Assembly (NCBI RefSeq): GCF_902833645.1
Contig: NZ_CADFGE010000001.1
Location: 682,001 to 746,000, forward strand
Direction: 5' to 3'
DNA: 64,000 bases
From: Paraburkholderia fungorum
Lineage (GTDB): Bacteria > Pseudomonadota > Gammaproteobacteria > Burkholderiales > Burkholderiaceae
The position numbers and the translations under genes are program-made. The notes below the pieces were generated by a model that saw only the letters and a list, made by a program, of their open reading frames with translations, was not told the DNA's origin and ran no database searches. Below, piece after piece: positions 19,231-28,148 of this stretch (the first letter of the stretch is position 1; every line of letters begins with the position of its first letter).

Positions 19231-22176
19231 ATGTCCGATGTGCTCAACTCCCCTGCCGGCGGCTGCGGCTCCGGAAACTGCGCGTGCAAATCCCAGGCGC
19301 AACAACGCGCCGCGCGCTCGCCCTTTGACGATACCGACTACGGCACACCGTTGCGTCATGCCGACGTCGACGTCACGCTGGAAATCGACGGCCAGGCGGT
19401 GACGGTTCCGGCCGGCACCTCCGTGATGCGCGCCGCCATCGAAGCCGGCGTCAACGTGCCGAAGCTCTGCGCGACCGATTCGCTCGAACCGTTCGGCTCA
19501 TGCCGGTTGTGCCTGGTCGAAATCGAAGGCAAGCGCGGCTACCCTGCTTCGTGCACGACGCCGGTCGAAGCCGGCATGAAGGTCCGCACGCAAACCGATC
19601 GCCTTCAATCGCTGCGCCGGAATGTGATGGAGCTATACATCTCCGATCACCCGCTCGACTGCCTCACCTGCCCCGCCAACGGCGACTGCGAACTGCAGGA
19701 CATGGCGGGCGTCACCGGCTTGCGCGAAGTGCGCTACGGCTTCGACGGCGCGAACCATCTGAAGGACAAGAAGGACGAATCGAACCCGTACTTCACGTAC
19801 GACCCGTCGAAGTGCATTGTCTGCAATCGTTGCGTGCGCGCGTGTGAAGAAACCCAGGGCACGTTTGCACTGACCATTGCCGGACGCGGTTTCGAATCGC
19901 GCGTGGCTGCCAGCGAAAACAAGCCGTTCATGGAATCGGAATGCGTGTCGTGCGGCGCCTGCGTCGCCGCGTGTCCGACCGCCACGTTGCAGGAGAAAAC
20001 CGTCATCATGCTCGGCCAGGCCGAGCATTCGGTCGTCACGACTTGCGCGTATTGCGGCGTCGGCTGCTCGTTCAAGGCCGAGATGAAAGGCAACGAGGTC
20101 GTGCGGATGGTGCCGCACAAGAACGGTCAGGCCAACGAAGGGCACGCCTGCGTGAAGGGCCGCTTCGCATGGGGCTACGCGACGCACAAGGACCGCATCA
20201 CCAAGCCGATGATCCGCGCGAAGATCACCGATCCGTGGCGCGAAGTCAGCTGGGAAGAAGCGCTCACTTACGCGGCCTCGGAATTCCGCCGCATTCAGGC
20301 GAAGCACGGCCGCGATTCGATCGGCGGCATCACGTCGTCGCGTTGCACGAACGAAGAAACGTATCTGGTGCAGAAGCTCGTGCGCGCCGCGTTCGGCAAC
20401 AATAACGTCGACACTTGCGCGCGCGTGTGCCATTCTCCGACCGGCTACGGCCTGAAGACCACGCTCGGCGAATCCGCCGGCACTCAGACATTTGCCTCGG
20501 TCGACAAAGCCGACGTGATCATGGTGATCGGCGCGAATCCGACCGACGGCCACCCGGTGTTCGGCTCGCGTATGAAGCGCCGTGTGCGCGAAGGCGCGAA
20601 GCTGATCGTCGTCGACCCGCGCCGCATCGATATCGTCGATACGCCGCACGTAAAGGCTTCGCATCATCTGCAATTGCGTCCGGGCACCAACGTCGCGGTG
20701 GTCAATGCGCTTGCGCACGTGATCGTCACGGAAGGCCTGCTGAACGAGGCATTCATCGCCGAGCGTTGCGAAACGCGCGCTTTCGAGCAATGGCGTGCGT
20801 TCGTCGCGCTGCCCGAGAATGCACCGGAAGCCACGGAGGAACTCACCGGCGTGCCCGCCGCCTCCATCCGTGAAGCCGCCCGCATCTATGCTACCGGCGG
20901 CAACGCCGCGATCTATTACGGCCTCGGTGTCACCGAACACGCCCAGGGCTCGACGATGGTAATGGGCATCGCAAATCTGGCGATGGCGACCGGCAACATC
21001 GGCCGTGAAGGCGTCGGTGTGAATCCGTTGCGCGGCCAGAACAACGTGCAGGGTTCGTGCGACATGGGCTCGTTCCCACACGAACTGCCCGGCTACCGTC
21101 ACATTAGCGATTCGATCACGCGCGCGCTGTTCGAAGAAGCCTGGAATGTCACGTTGCAACCAGAGCCGGGCCTGCGCATTCCGAACATGTTCGACGCCGC
21201 CGTGCACGGCACCTTCAAGGGCCTGTACTGCCAGGGCGAAGACATCGTGCAGTCCGATCCGAACACGCATCACGTGTCAGCGGCGCTATCGTCGATGGAA
21301 TGCATCGTCGTGCAGGATATTTTCCTCAACGAGACCGCGAAGTACGCGCACGTGCTGCTGCCCGGTTCGTCGTTCCTCGAAAAGGACGGCACCTTCACCA
21401 ACGCGGAGCGCCGCATCTCGCGCGTGCGCAAGGTGATGCCGCCGGTGCCGGGTTACGCCGACTGGGAAGTCACGGTGATGCTGGCGCGGGCGCTCGGCTA
21501 TGAAATGGACTACACGCATCCGTCGCAGATCATGGACGAGATCGCGCGTCTCACGCCGACCTTCCACGGCGTGTCGTACCGGAAGCTCGACGAGCTCGGC
21601 AGCATCCAGTGGCCATGCAATGAAAACGCGCCCGACGGTACGCCGACCATGCACATCGATACTTTCGTGCGCGGCAAGGGCAAATTCGTGATTACGAAGT
21701 TCATCGCCACGCCGGAAAAAGTCACGCGCAAGTTCCCGCTGCTGCTGACCACGGGCCGCATCCTGTCGCAGTACAACGTCGGCGCGCAGACTCGCCGCAC
21801 GGAAAATTCGCGCTGGCACGACGAAGACCGTCTCGAGATTCACCCGCACGATGCGGAAGAACGCGGCATCCGCAATGACGACTGGGTCGGCATCGAATCG
21901 CGCGCGGGACAAACCGTGTTGCGCGCGAAAGTGACCGAGCGGATGCAGCCGGGTGTCGTCTATACGACATTCCACTTCCCCGAATCGGGGGCGAACGTGA
22001 TCACCACCGACAGTTCGGACTGGGCCACCAACTGCCCCGAGTACAAGGTGACCGCAGTGCAGGTAATGCCGGTCGAGCAACCGTCGCAATGGCAAAAGGA
22101 CTATTCGCGCTTCAATAGCGAGCAACTCGATCTGCTGAAGCAGCGCGAGTTGGCCAATGCAAGCTCGGGTAAGTGA
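19231..22176 (+). CDS. fdsA: NAD-dependent formate dehydrogenase, alpha (molybdenum) subunit
   Basis: Catalytic subunit oxidising formate to CO2 at a bis-MGD molybdenum centre. In order along 981 residues: a NuoG-like [2Fe-2S] domain (C80, C91, C94, C108), a His-Cys3 motif (HPLDCLTCPANGDC), two ferredoxin [4Fe-4S] motifs (CIVCNRCVRAC, CVSCGACVAACP), a further [4Fe-4S] motif CAYCGVGCSF, and the molybdopterin oxidoreductase domain. The putative Mo-ligand cysteine is in ARVCHSPTGYG. The first 20 residues carry an extra cysteine cluster, CGSGNCAC (C12, C17, C19), of unclear role. The start at 19231 follows an AGGAG RBS. Confidence 0.95.
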   Translation: MSDVLNSPAGGCGSGNCACKSQAQQRAARSPFDDTDYGTPLRHADVDVTLEIDGQAVTVPAGTSVMRAAIEAGVNVPKLCATDSLEPFGSCRLCLVEIEGKRGYPASCTTPVEAGMKVRTQTDRLQSLRRNVMELYISDHPLDCLTCPANGDCELQDMAGVTGLREVRYGFDGANHLKDKKDESNPYFTYDPSKCIVCNRCVRACEETQGTFALTIAGRGFESRVAASENKPFMESECVSCGACVAACPTATLQEKTVIMLGQAEHSVVTTCAYCGVGCSFKAEMKGNEVVRMVPHKNGQANEGHACVKGRFAWGYATHKDRITKPMIRAKITDPWREVSWEEALTYAASEFRRIQAKHGRDSIGGITSSRCTNEETYLVQKLVRAAFGNNNVDTCARVCHSPTGYGLKTTLGESAGTQTFASVDKADVIMVIGANPTDGHPVFGSRMKRRVREGAKLIVVDPRRIDIVDTPHVKASHHLQLRPGTNVAVVNALAHVIVTEGLLNEAFIAERCETRAFEQWRAFVALPENAPEATEELTGVPAASIREAARIYATGGNAAIYYGLGVTEHAQGSTMVMGIANLAMATGNIGREGVGVNPLRGQNNVQGSCDMGSFPHELPGYRHISDSITRALFEEAWNVTLQPEPGLRIPNMFDAAVHGTFKGLYCQGEDIVQSDPNTHHVSAALSSMECIVVQDIFLNETAKYAHVLLPGSSFLEKDGTFTNAERRISRVRKVMPPVPGYADWEVTVMLARALGYEMDYTHPSQIMDEIARLTPTFHGVSYRKLDELGSIQWPCNENAPDGTPTMHIDTFVRGKGKFVITKFIATPEKVTRKFPLLLTTGRILSQYNVGAQTRRTENSRWHDEDRLEIHPHDAEERGIRNDDWVGIESRAGQTVLRAKVTERMQPGVVYTTFHFPESGANVITTDSSDWATNCPEYKVTAVQVMPVEQPSQWQKDYSRFNSEQLDLLKQRELANASSGK

Positions 22177-22184
22177 GGCAAGCC

Positions 22185-22439
22185 ATGGACAATCAGAATC
22201 TGATCGACATGGCGAACCGGATCGGAGATTTTTTCGATTCGATGCCGGATCGCGAAGAGGCGCTCGACGGCATCGCCGATCATATCCGCCGCTTCTGGGA
22301 GCCGCGCATGCGGCGCGCTTTGCTGGCGACGCTCGATGAGCCCGACGCGAACGGCGTCGAGATGTCGGGCATCGTCAGGGAGGCGCTCGTCAAGCATCGT
22401 GACGGGTTGACGCCTGCCGCTCTTTCTACGGCGGTGTAG
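22185..22439 (+). CDS. fdsD: formate dehydrogenase, delta subunit
   Basis: Small (84-residue) helical protein MDNQNLIDMANRIGDFFDSM..., matching the FdsD family that accompanies soluble formate dehydrogenases and is needed for their full assembly or stability. It starts 8 bp after the fdsA stop. In the Cupriavidus fdsGBACD operon an fdsC (FdhD-like, MGD sulfuration chaperone) gene lies between fdsA and fdsD; here it is absent from that position. A 20-bp perfect palindrome follows the stop. Confidence 0.9.
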   Translation: MDNQNLIDMANRIGDFFDSMPDREEALDGIADHIRRFWEPRMRRALLATLDEPDANGVEMSGIVREALVKHRDGLTPAALSTAV

Positions 22440-22443
22440 GCGA

Positions 22444-22463
22444 GGCGCCGTTCGAACGGCGCC
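22444..22463. terminator. palindrome between convergent fdsD and flavoprotein gene
   Basis: Perfect 20-bp inverted repeat GGCGCCGTTC/GAACGGCGCC four bases after the fdsD stop. There is no T-run on either side, so it would be a weak intrinsic terminator or an mRNA 3'-end stabiliser. Confidence 0.45.
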
Positions 22464-22515
22464 CGCCATCCATCGATAAGGCGGCCCACATCACGGGCCG
22501 GCCTGCACGGTCATT

Positions 22516-24240
22516 TCACAAGGCCGCCTGCTCCGGTATCACGCCCCCCACGGCGAACCACGCTTCGCAATGCCGCAGCAGACCGTTCAGATCGGAACCG
22601 GTGCGCCCGCGCGCGCAGATGTAGCCGTCCGGCCGCACCAGATAGAACGAAGGCCGTGTGCGCCCATAGGATTCGACGAGAGCCGGAGCGCCCTCGCCGT
22701 TCGTATCGGTCACGCGCCAGATGCGTACCGCGCCCGGCAACAGCCTCTCGACTTCGGCGGTCATTTTCTCCAATTCCGGGTCCGGCGGCGGCGCGTGCTT
22801 CGCGGCGGGATCGAGCGGCATGTCGTCGACGGGCTGCGGCGGCACCAGCAGGAAGAGCGAGAAGAACGCGGGATCGTGCAGATCGAAGATGCACCCGACA
22901 CCCGGCGCGCGGCCAAGCGGGCCATCCACCACATGCACCAGCGCGTCCGGCGCGCGCTCACCGGCACGCGGACCGCCATCGAGGACGCGCTCGAGCGTCA
23001 GCGGACTGCGCCGGTACTGGATCGACAACTCGCTGATGGTCATCCGCGCCGCATCGCGCAAGGGACCGAGCGCGGCCAGCACCGGCATCACGCGCTCGCG
23101 CAGCAGCCTGAGCGGTCCATGATCGGCCTCGGCCATCTGCGTGATAAAACCGGTTTGCCGCAGCACGTCGCGCTCGATGGGATGCCGTTCCTGATGGTAC
23201 GTATCGAGCAGCCGGTCAGGCGCACCGCCTTGCAGCACGCGCGCGAGCTTCCAGCCGAGATTGAACGCTTCCTGAATGCCGGTGTTCATCCCTTGCGCGC
23301 CGGCCGGGCTGTGTACATGGGCCGCGTCGCCTGCGAGGAAAATGCGACCCACACGCAGCCTGTCCACCATCCTGCTGTTCAGACGAAAATGCGACGACCA
23401 TGCCAGGTCAGACACGTCGACGCGTTCGCGCACGCGCCGGGCGATCAGCGCCTTGCATTCGGCGAGCGACGGCGGCGCAACCTGGTTGAGCGGCGGTTCA
23501 CCGAGTACGACGGGCGTGGCCGACGTCAAGACCGTAGCCTTTTCGGCGGGATGATCCGCAATCAGACGATGACGGCCATGGCCCATCGGGAACAGCGCGA
23601 CGAGACCCTCGCCTGAAGCAAAGATATGAAACTCGTCTTCGGGCCAATCGGTTTCGGCGTGCAGATCGGCAAGCAGGAAGGTCTGCTCGAAGGTGTTGCC
23701 CTCAAAGCTCAAACCGAGCCGGTGACGGATCGTGCTATGCGCACCGTCGGCGGCGATCATGTACGACGGACGGATCGTTTCGGTACGGCCGTCCACGTGC
23801 CGCAAGGTCGCCTGAATGCCGGCCGAACCCTGCGAGAACGTCGTCAGCTCGACACCGCGTTCGATCGTGACGCCGAATGTCGCGAGATGTTCCGTGAGCA
23901 AGCGTTCGGTCACGGATTGGTCGAGGAACAGCAGATACGGATAGCGGGTGTGCAGCGGATCGAAATCGAGGCGCGCGAGACGCATGCCATTGGAAAAAAG
24001 ATTGGCGATGCGCGCGCGATGACCGAGTTCGAGAAACGGTTCGACCAGCCGATGTTGTTCGAGCAGTTCGAGGGTGCGCGCCTGAATGCCGATGGCCCGC
24101 GAGTGCGGGTCCGGCTGCAACGCTTTCTCGATCAGACGTACGGGGATGTGGGCACGCGCGAGACTCATCGCCGCGGCGAGCCCGGTCGGACCCGCGCCGA
24201 CGATCAGCACTGGCGACGCATCGTGTGCGGCAGCATCCAT
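22516..24240 (-). CDS. FAD-dependent aromatic hydroxylase-like monooxygenase
   Basis: A 574-residue class A flavoprotein monooxygenase, related to phenol and 3-(3-hydroxyphenyl)propionate hydroxylases. N-terminal FAD motif VGAGPTGLAAAMSLARA; later the FAD-ribityl motif FLAGDAAHVHSPAGAQGMN followed by the helix GIQEAFNLGWKLARVL. The last ~160 residues look like the thioredoxin-like C-terminal domain of this subfamily. The start at 24240 is chosen because GGAGG lies 6 nt upstream; an earlier ATG (24258) would include that RBS. It stands alone, convergent with fdsD, with no ring-cleavage gene nearby, so the substrate is unknown. Confidence 0.8.
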   Translation of the reverse strand: MDAAAHDASPVLIVGAGPTGLAAAMSLARAHIPVRLIEKALQPDPHSRAIGIQARTLELLEQHRLVEPFLELGHRARIANLFSNGMRLARLDFDPLHTRYPYLLFLDQSVTERLLTEHLATFGVTIERGVELTTFSQGSAGIQATLRHVDGRTETIRPSYMIAADGAHSTIRHRLGLSFEGNTFEQTFLLADLHAETDWPEDEFHIFASGEGLVALFPMGHGRHRLIADHPAEKATVLTSATPVVLGEPPLNQVAPPSLAECKALIARRVRERVDVSDLAWSSHFRLNSRMVDRLRVGRIFLAGDAAHVHSPAGAQGMNTGIQEAFNLGWKLARVLQGGAPDRLLDTYHQERHPIERDVLRQTGFITQMAEADHGPLRLLRERVMPVLAALGPLRDAARMTISELSIQYRRSPLTLERVLDGGPRAGERAPDALVHVVDGPLGRAPGVGCIFDLHDPAFFSLFLLVPPQPVDDMPLDPAAKHAPPPDPELEKMTAEVERLLPGAVRIWRVTDTNGEGAPALVESYGRTRPSFYLVRPDGYICARGRTGSDLNGLLRHCEAWFAVGGVIPEQAAL

Positions 24241-24308
24241 GCGGACCTCCGGAGACAACAGGACGTCCTAGTGTACGCCGCCGATAGCGCGCGTAACGGT
24301 GCGCTGCA

Positions 24309-25688
24309 TCAATCGCGAGTATGACCCATCGCGCATTGATGCTCGGTGGTGCCAAGGTCGACTTGCAGTGTGGCGTGCTGCATCGAAAAACGTTCGCGCA
24401 GCGTGATCACGATGGCGTCGATCGACTCGTCGCCGGGATGGCCTGCCGGCATCACCAGATGGGCGCTGAGCGCATTGCCGGTGGTCGACAGCGCCCAGAC
24501 ATGCAGATCGTGCACATCGGTGACGCCCGGCTGTCCGGCGAGATAGTCGCGGATCGGCTGCAGATCGACGCCCGGCGGCACGGCATCCAGCGCCATGCGC
24601 ACCGAATCGCGCAGCAGACCCCACGTGCCGTAGATCACCACCGCGACCACCAGCAAACTCATCACCGGGTCGAGCCACGTCCAGTCGGTGTACAGAATCA
24701 CGAGCCCGCTGATCGCGACCGCGGCGGAGATGCCGGCGTCCGCGGCCATATGCAGAAAAGCGCCGCGGATATTCAGATCATCTTTCTGGCCGCGCATGAA
24801 AAGCCATGCTGAGAAGCCGTTGACGATCACACCGACCGTCGCGACGACGAACACGACCAGTCCCGCGACCGGCGCCGGGTTCATCAGGCGCCCGATCGCC
24901 TCGGCGACGATCACACCGCATGCGAACAGCAACAGCCCCGCGTTGGCAAGCGACGCGAGGATCGACGAGCTGCCGTAGCCGAAGGTGTAGCGTGCCGAAG
25001 GGCGGCGCGTCGAGAGCCAGGCGGCGCCCCAGGCAAGCAACAGGCCGAGCACGTCGGACAGATTGTGGCCGGCGTCGGCAAGCAGCGCGGTGGAGTGCGC
25101 GATCACGCCATAGACGGCTTGCACCACCACGATCGCTACGTTCAGTGCGACAGCCAGTGCGAAGGCGCGGCCGTGACCTGCGACGGGGGCATGGGCGTGG
25201 CTGTGACCGGCGTGGCTGTGACCGGCGTGGCTGTGACCGGCGTGGCTGTGGCCTGCGTGGCTGTGGCCGCCGTGGCTCAGGCCGGCGTCGCTGTGGGAGC
25301 CGGGGTTGTGGCCGGCTTGGCTACCGTGGCTGTGTTCGCCGTGGTTGCGCGTGCTATGGCTACCATGGCTGTGAGCAGCGTCGCTCGGCCCCTTGTCGGT
25401 GCCGTGGCTGTGGGTGTGGGCGTGGGACTGCATCCGGTCCGCGCCGGCGCCGTGCGAATCGCTCACCTGTACGCCGTGGTTCTGCGTGCCGCCCTCACCA
25501 CGAGCGTCGTCGACCTCCGGACGAACCGCGCCATGACGATGCCCGCCCCGCTCGTCAGCCGCGCGCGCCTGGCTTTTCGGCTGCGCGTCGTCACCATCGG
25601 TCCCGTCGGACTCCCCTTCGAGCCATACCGGCGCGTGGTCGTCCTCGCGCTCTTCGGCGGCGTGGTTCGGTACGGTGGTTTTTTTCAT
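24309..25688 (-). CDS. cation diffusion facilitator (Zn/Co exporter) with His-rich N-terminus
   Basis: Inner-membrane divalent-metal/proton antiporter of the CDF family, 459 residues. Residues 1-172 are hydrophilic and extremely rich in His, with GHSHA repeats at 141-165; the usual CDF core of about 290 residues follows. Six membrane segments are predicted, and the intramembrane metal site is visible as HNLSD (208-212) and HMAAD further on. The start codon overlaps the stop of the upstream ArsR-type regulator (ATGA), so they form one operon. The regulator's metal site points to zinc or cobalt. The His-rich arm is much longer than in CzcD-like relatives. Confidence 0.9.
   Translation of the reverse strand: MKKTTVPNHAAEEREDDHAPVWLEGESDGTDGDDAQPKSQARAADERGGHRHGAVRPEVDDARGEGGTQNHGVQVSDSHGAGADRMQSHAHTHSHGTDKGPSDAAHSHGSHSTRNHGEHSHGSQAGHNPGSHSDAGLSHGGHSHAGHSHAGHSHAGHSHAGHSHAHAPVAGHGRAFALAVALNVAIVVVQAVYGVIAHSTALLADAGHNLSDVLGLLLAWGAAWLSTRRPSARYTFGYGSSSILASLANAGLLLFACGVIVAEAIGRLMNPAPVAGLVVFVVATVGVIVNGFSAWLFMRGQKDDLNIRGAFLHMAADAGISAAVAISGLVILYTDWTWLDPVMSLLVVAVVIYGTWGLLRDSVRMALDAVPPGVDLQPIRDYLAGQPGVTDVHDLHVWALSTTGNALSAHLVMPAGHPGDESIDAIVITLRERFSMQHATLQVDLGTTEHQCAMGHTRD
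25196..25300. repeat. 15-bp tandem repeat encoding GHSHA units
   Basis: Seven consecutive 15-bp units built on CGTGGCTGTGACCGG: three identical (25196-25240), two near-identical (25241-25270), two degenerate (25271-25300). On the minus strand each encodes GHSHA-like pentapeptides of the CDF protein. Such in-frame repeats can expand or contract by slippage, changing the number of metal-binding histidines without a frameshift. Confidence 0.9.
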
Positions 25689-26053
25689 GACGGATCCACA
25701 GGAAATTCGCCGGCCGGCTCAGCCACATGCTCGAGCATGCCGGTCAGCATCGCGCTGATATGGCGGTCGGCAGCAAGATAGAACACCTGCTTGCCCTGCC
25801 GCTCCGCGCGCACGATCCGCGCCGCGCGCAGCAGCCGCAGATGGTGGCTCACCAGCGACGGCGACAAACCCAGACCTTGGGCAATGGCGCCGACCGCGCG
25901 CCGCTCCTCGACGCACGCGAGCACGATGCGCAAGCGCGTCGGATCGCCGAGCAGGCGAAACAGGTCGGCCAGCGGCACGATCGTCTCCGCCGGACGGTCT
26001 TCGAAACCAGCAGCTAACCCAGCGGAAGCCAGAGCAAACGGCATGATTGGCAT
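25685..26053 (-). CDS. ArsR/SmtB-family metal-responsive repressor
   Basis: Winged-helix repressor of about 122 residues, first gene of the metal-efflux operon. The DNA-binding core reads LGDPTRLRIVLACVEERRAV, then the recognition region LSPSLVSHHLRLLRAA. The C-terminal helix contains D96-x-H98-(x10)-H109-x2-E112, the alpha-5 metal site of SmtB/CzrA-type Zn(II)/Co(II) sensors; no CxC arsenic-type site is seen. The start is uncertain: ATG at 26051-26053 is used, with ATG at 26044 and GTG at 26065 (inside the operator) as alternatives, none with a clear RBS. Its stop overlaps the CDF start. Confidence 0.87.
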   Translation of the reverse strand: MPIMPFALASAGLAAGFEDRPAETIVPLADLFRLLGDPTRLRIVLACVEERRAVGAIAQGLGLSPSLVSHHLRLLRAARIVRAERQGKQVFYLAADRHISAMLTGMLEHVAEPAGEFPVDPS

Positions 26054-26077
26054 ACATATGAACACGTGTTCATATGT
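26054..26077. promoter_or_regulatory. 24-bp perfect palindrome, likely metal-repressor operator
   Basis: ACATATGAACAC / GTGTTCATATGT is a perfect 12+12 inverted repeat immediately upstream of the repressor ATG. It contains the TGAAC..GTTCA core typical of ArsR/SmtB operators. It lies between the divergent repressor and TPR genes, 94 bp from the TPR start, so it could affect both. Confidence 0.85.
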
Positions 26078-26171
26078 TATAGATATCGAGACGACAGGTC
26101 AAATCGGAGGGTGGCGCGGCGAGTGTGGGAAAATGCGGCGTCCGCCTCACCCGAAATCCCATCCCTGCGTC

Positions 26172-28019
26172 ATGCAACAAGTATTTGACAGCGCTTTCGC
26201 GGCGCATCGTGACGGCCGCCTCGACGACGCCGAACGCGGCTACCGCGCAACGCTCGACGGCAATCCCGCGCACGTCGATGCGTTGCATCTGCTGGGCGTT
26301 CTGCGCCATCAGCAGGGCCAGCACGCCGAAGCCGCCGAGCTCGTGCGGCGCGCAGTGAACCTGCGCCCGGAAGACGCGGCGCTGCAACTGAACCTCGGCA
26401 ACGCACTCAAGGCGCTGGGCCAGATCGACGACGCCATCGAACAGTTCCGCAATGCGCTCACGCTGGCGCCGACCTTCCCGATGGCGCACTACAACCTGGG
26501 CAATGCGTACGCGTCGGTGGGGCGCCACGAAGACGCCGCCGACGCTTTCCAGAAATCGCTGCGCCTGCAGCCGAATGACGCCTCGTCGCATAACAATCTC
26601 GGCAACGCATTGCATGCGCTCGGCCGTCATGCGGAAGCGATCGCATCGTTCCAGCGCGCGCTCGAACTGCGCCCCGGGCACGCGGGCGCACTCAACAACA
26701 TGGGCATGTCGCTGAACGCGCTTGAACGCGCGGACGAGGCGATCCAGCACTTTCGGGCGGCACTGGCAGCCGAGCCTCGTTTCGTCGCCGCGCACTTCAA
26801 TCTCGCCAACACGCTCGACGCCACCGGCCGTCACGAAGAGGCGGTCGCTTCTTTCCAGGCGGCGCTCGCATTGCAGCCGAACCTGCCGCCCACCATCTTC
26901 GGGCTCGGCAACGCGCTCGCGGCGCTGGGGCGCCACGCGCAGGCACTGCCTTATCTGGAGCGCGCCGTCGGCCTCGATCCGCAATTCGCGCTCGCCTGGT
27001 TGAGTCTCGGCACAGCCCATCAGGCGCTCGGCGCGCATGCCGCGGCGGTGCGGGCTTTCGATCAGGCGCTGCGCCTGCGCCCCGATCTCCCATCCGCGCA
27101 TATGAACCGTGCGCTTGCCTGGCTCGCGCAGCGCGATTTTGCGCGTGGGCTGCCGGAGTACGAATGGCGGCTGCAAACTACCGCGCAGCCGGTCATCCAG
27201 ACCTTGCCGCGTTGGCACGGCGAGCCGATCGAACAGCGCACGCTGCTCGTGCATGCCGAGCAGGGTTTCGGCGACACGTTGCAATTCGTGCGCTTCGTGC
27301 CACTGGCCGCCCAGCGCGCCGCGCGCGTCGTACTCGAAGTGCAGCCGCAACTACTGCCGCTGCTCGCACCGGCCGCGCAAGCCTGGCGCGTCACCCTGAT
27401 CGCTCAGGGCACGCCCCGCCCGGCGGCGGATCTGCACTGCCCGCTGCTGAGCCTGCCGCTCGCGCTCGGCACGACCTACGACACGATTCCCGGCCGCACG
27501 CCCTACCTCAGCGCGCCGCCCGCTTACCGCCGCAAATGGCGCGGGTCGCTCGGCGGTCATGCGAAGCGAAAGATCGGCATTGCGTGGTCGGGACGCATCC
27601 AGCAGAACGAAAACCGTTCGATGCCGCTCGCCGCGCTGGCACCGCTATTCGCGCTCGAGGGCATCGACTGGATCGTGCTGCAACCTGAGCTGAGCGCCGA
27701 GGAACGCGCGGCGCTCGACACGCATGCGCGTGCGGCGTCGATTCATCGCATGGATAAACGGATCGGCGATTTTGCCGACACCGCGGCGATCATCGAGCGG
27801 CTCGACGCCGTGGTATCGATCGATACGTCGATCGCTCACCTCGCCGGCGCGCTAAAAAAACCCCTGTGGCTGATGCTGCCGTTCGCGGCGGATTGGCGCT
27901 GGTTCGTCAACGAGACGCGCAGCCCGTGGTATCCGGGCGCGACGCTGCTGCGCCAGCCGCAACCCGGCGCGTGGAACGAGGTGGTGGAGGCAGTGGCAAA
28001 CGAATTGCGCGACGGTTAG
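26172..28019 (+). CDS. TPR protein with GT9-like glycosyltransferase domain (copy 1)
   Basis: A 615-residue protein starting MQQVFDSAFAAHRDGRLDDA. Residues ~1-330 are nine or ten tandem TPR units of 34 residues with the usual A-x-x-x-LG-x-x-L pattern. The C-terminal ~270 residues resemble GT-B fold enzymes near the heptosyltransferase (GT9) family: HAEQGFGDTLQFVRFVPLA opens the domain, and VVSIDTSIAHLAGALKKP, a sugar-nucleotide-binding-type motif, lies near the end. No signal peptide is seen, so it is probably cytoplasmic. A role in transferring sugar to proteins or envelope components is possible but unproven. A paralogue lies 2.4 kb further on. Confidence 0.8.
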   Translation: MQQVFDSAFAAHRDGRLDDAERGYRATLDGNPAHVDALHLLGVLRHQQGQHAEAAELVRRAVNLRPEDAALQLNLGNALKALGQIDDAIEQFRNALTLAPTFPMAHYNLGNAYASVGRHEDAADAFQKSLRLQPNDASSHNNLGNALHALGRHAEAIASFQRALELRPGHAGALNNMGMSLNALERADEAIQHFRAALAAEPRFVAAHFNLANTLDATGRHEEAVASFQAALALQPNLPPTIFGLGNALAALGRHAQALPYLERAVGLDPQFALAWLSLGTAHQALGAHAAAVRAFDQALRLRPDLPSAHMNRALAWLAQRDFARGLPEYEWRLQTTAQPVIQTLPRWHGEPIEQRTLLVHAEQGFGDTLQFVRFVPLAAQRAARVVLEVQPQLLPLLAPAAQAWRVTLIAQGTPRPAADLHCPLLSLPLALGTTYDTIPGRTPYLSAPPAYRRKWRGSLGGHAKRKIGIAWSGRIQQNENRSMPLAALAPLFALEGIDWIVLQPELSAEERAALDTHARAASIHRMDKRIGDFADTAAIIERLDAVVSIDTSIAHLAGALKKPLWLMLPFAADWRWFVNETRSPWYPGATLLRQPQPGAWNEVVEAVANELRDG

Positions 28020-28070
28020 CAAGGACGGATTCGTCTGCAGCCTGTTGCCGATGTGCCGGTGCAGCGCTCA

Positions 28071-28110
28071 GAAAAAAACCCCGCGTTCTCACGAGCGCGG
28101 GGTTTTTGTT
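28071..28110. terminator. bidirectional terminator between TPR gene and MFS gene
   Basis: Perfect 11-bp stem AAAACCCCGCG (28075-28085) / CGCGGGGTTTT (28096-28106), flanked by an A-run on the left and a T-run on the right, so it can serve both convergent genes. Confidence 0.9.
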
Positions 28111-28148
28111 TGTCCAGACCAACCGGTGAATCTTCAGCCAGGTGTCCG

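Noticed and set aside
24240..24258. Longer start of the flavoprotein monooxygenase at 24258
   Set aside because: It would place the Shine-Dalgarno sequence GGAGG inside the coding region; the ATG at 24240 follows that site at normal spacing.
25196..25300. Short tandem repeats as a CRISPR-like array
   Set aside because: Units are 15 bp, contiguous without spacers, and in frame within a coding sequence.
25065..25781. Plus-strand frame with VAVTG-type repeats
   Set aside because: It is the antisense of the GHSHA repeats of the CDF gene; it has no RBS and covers the transporter's conserved core.
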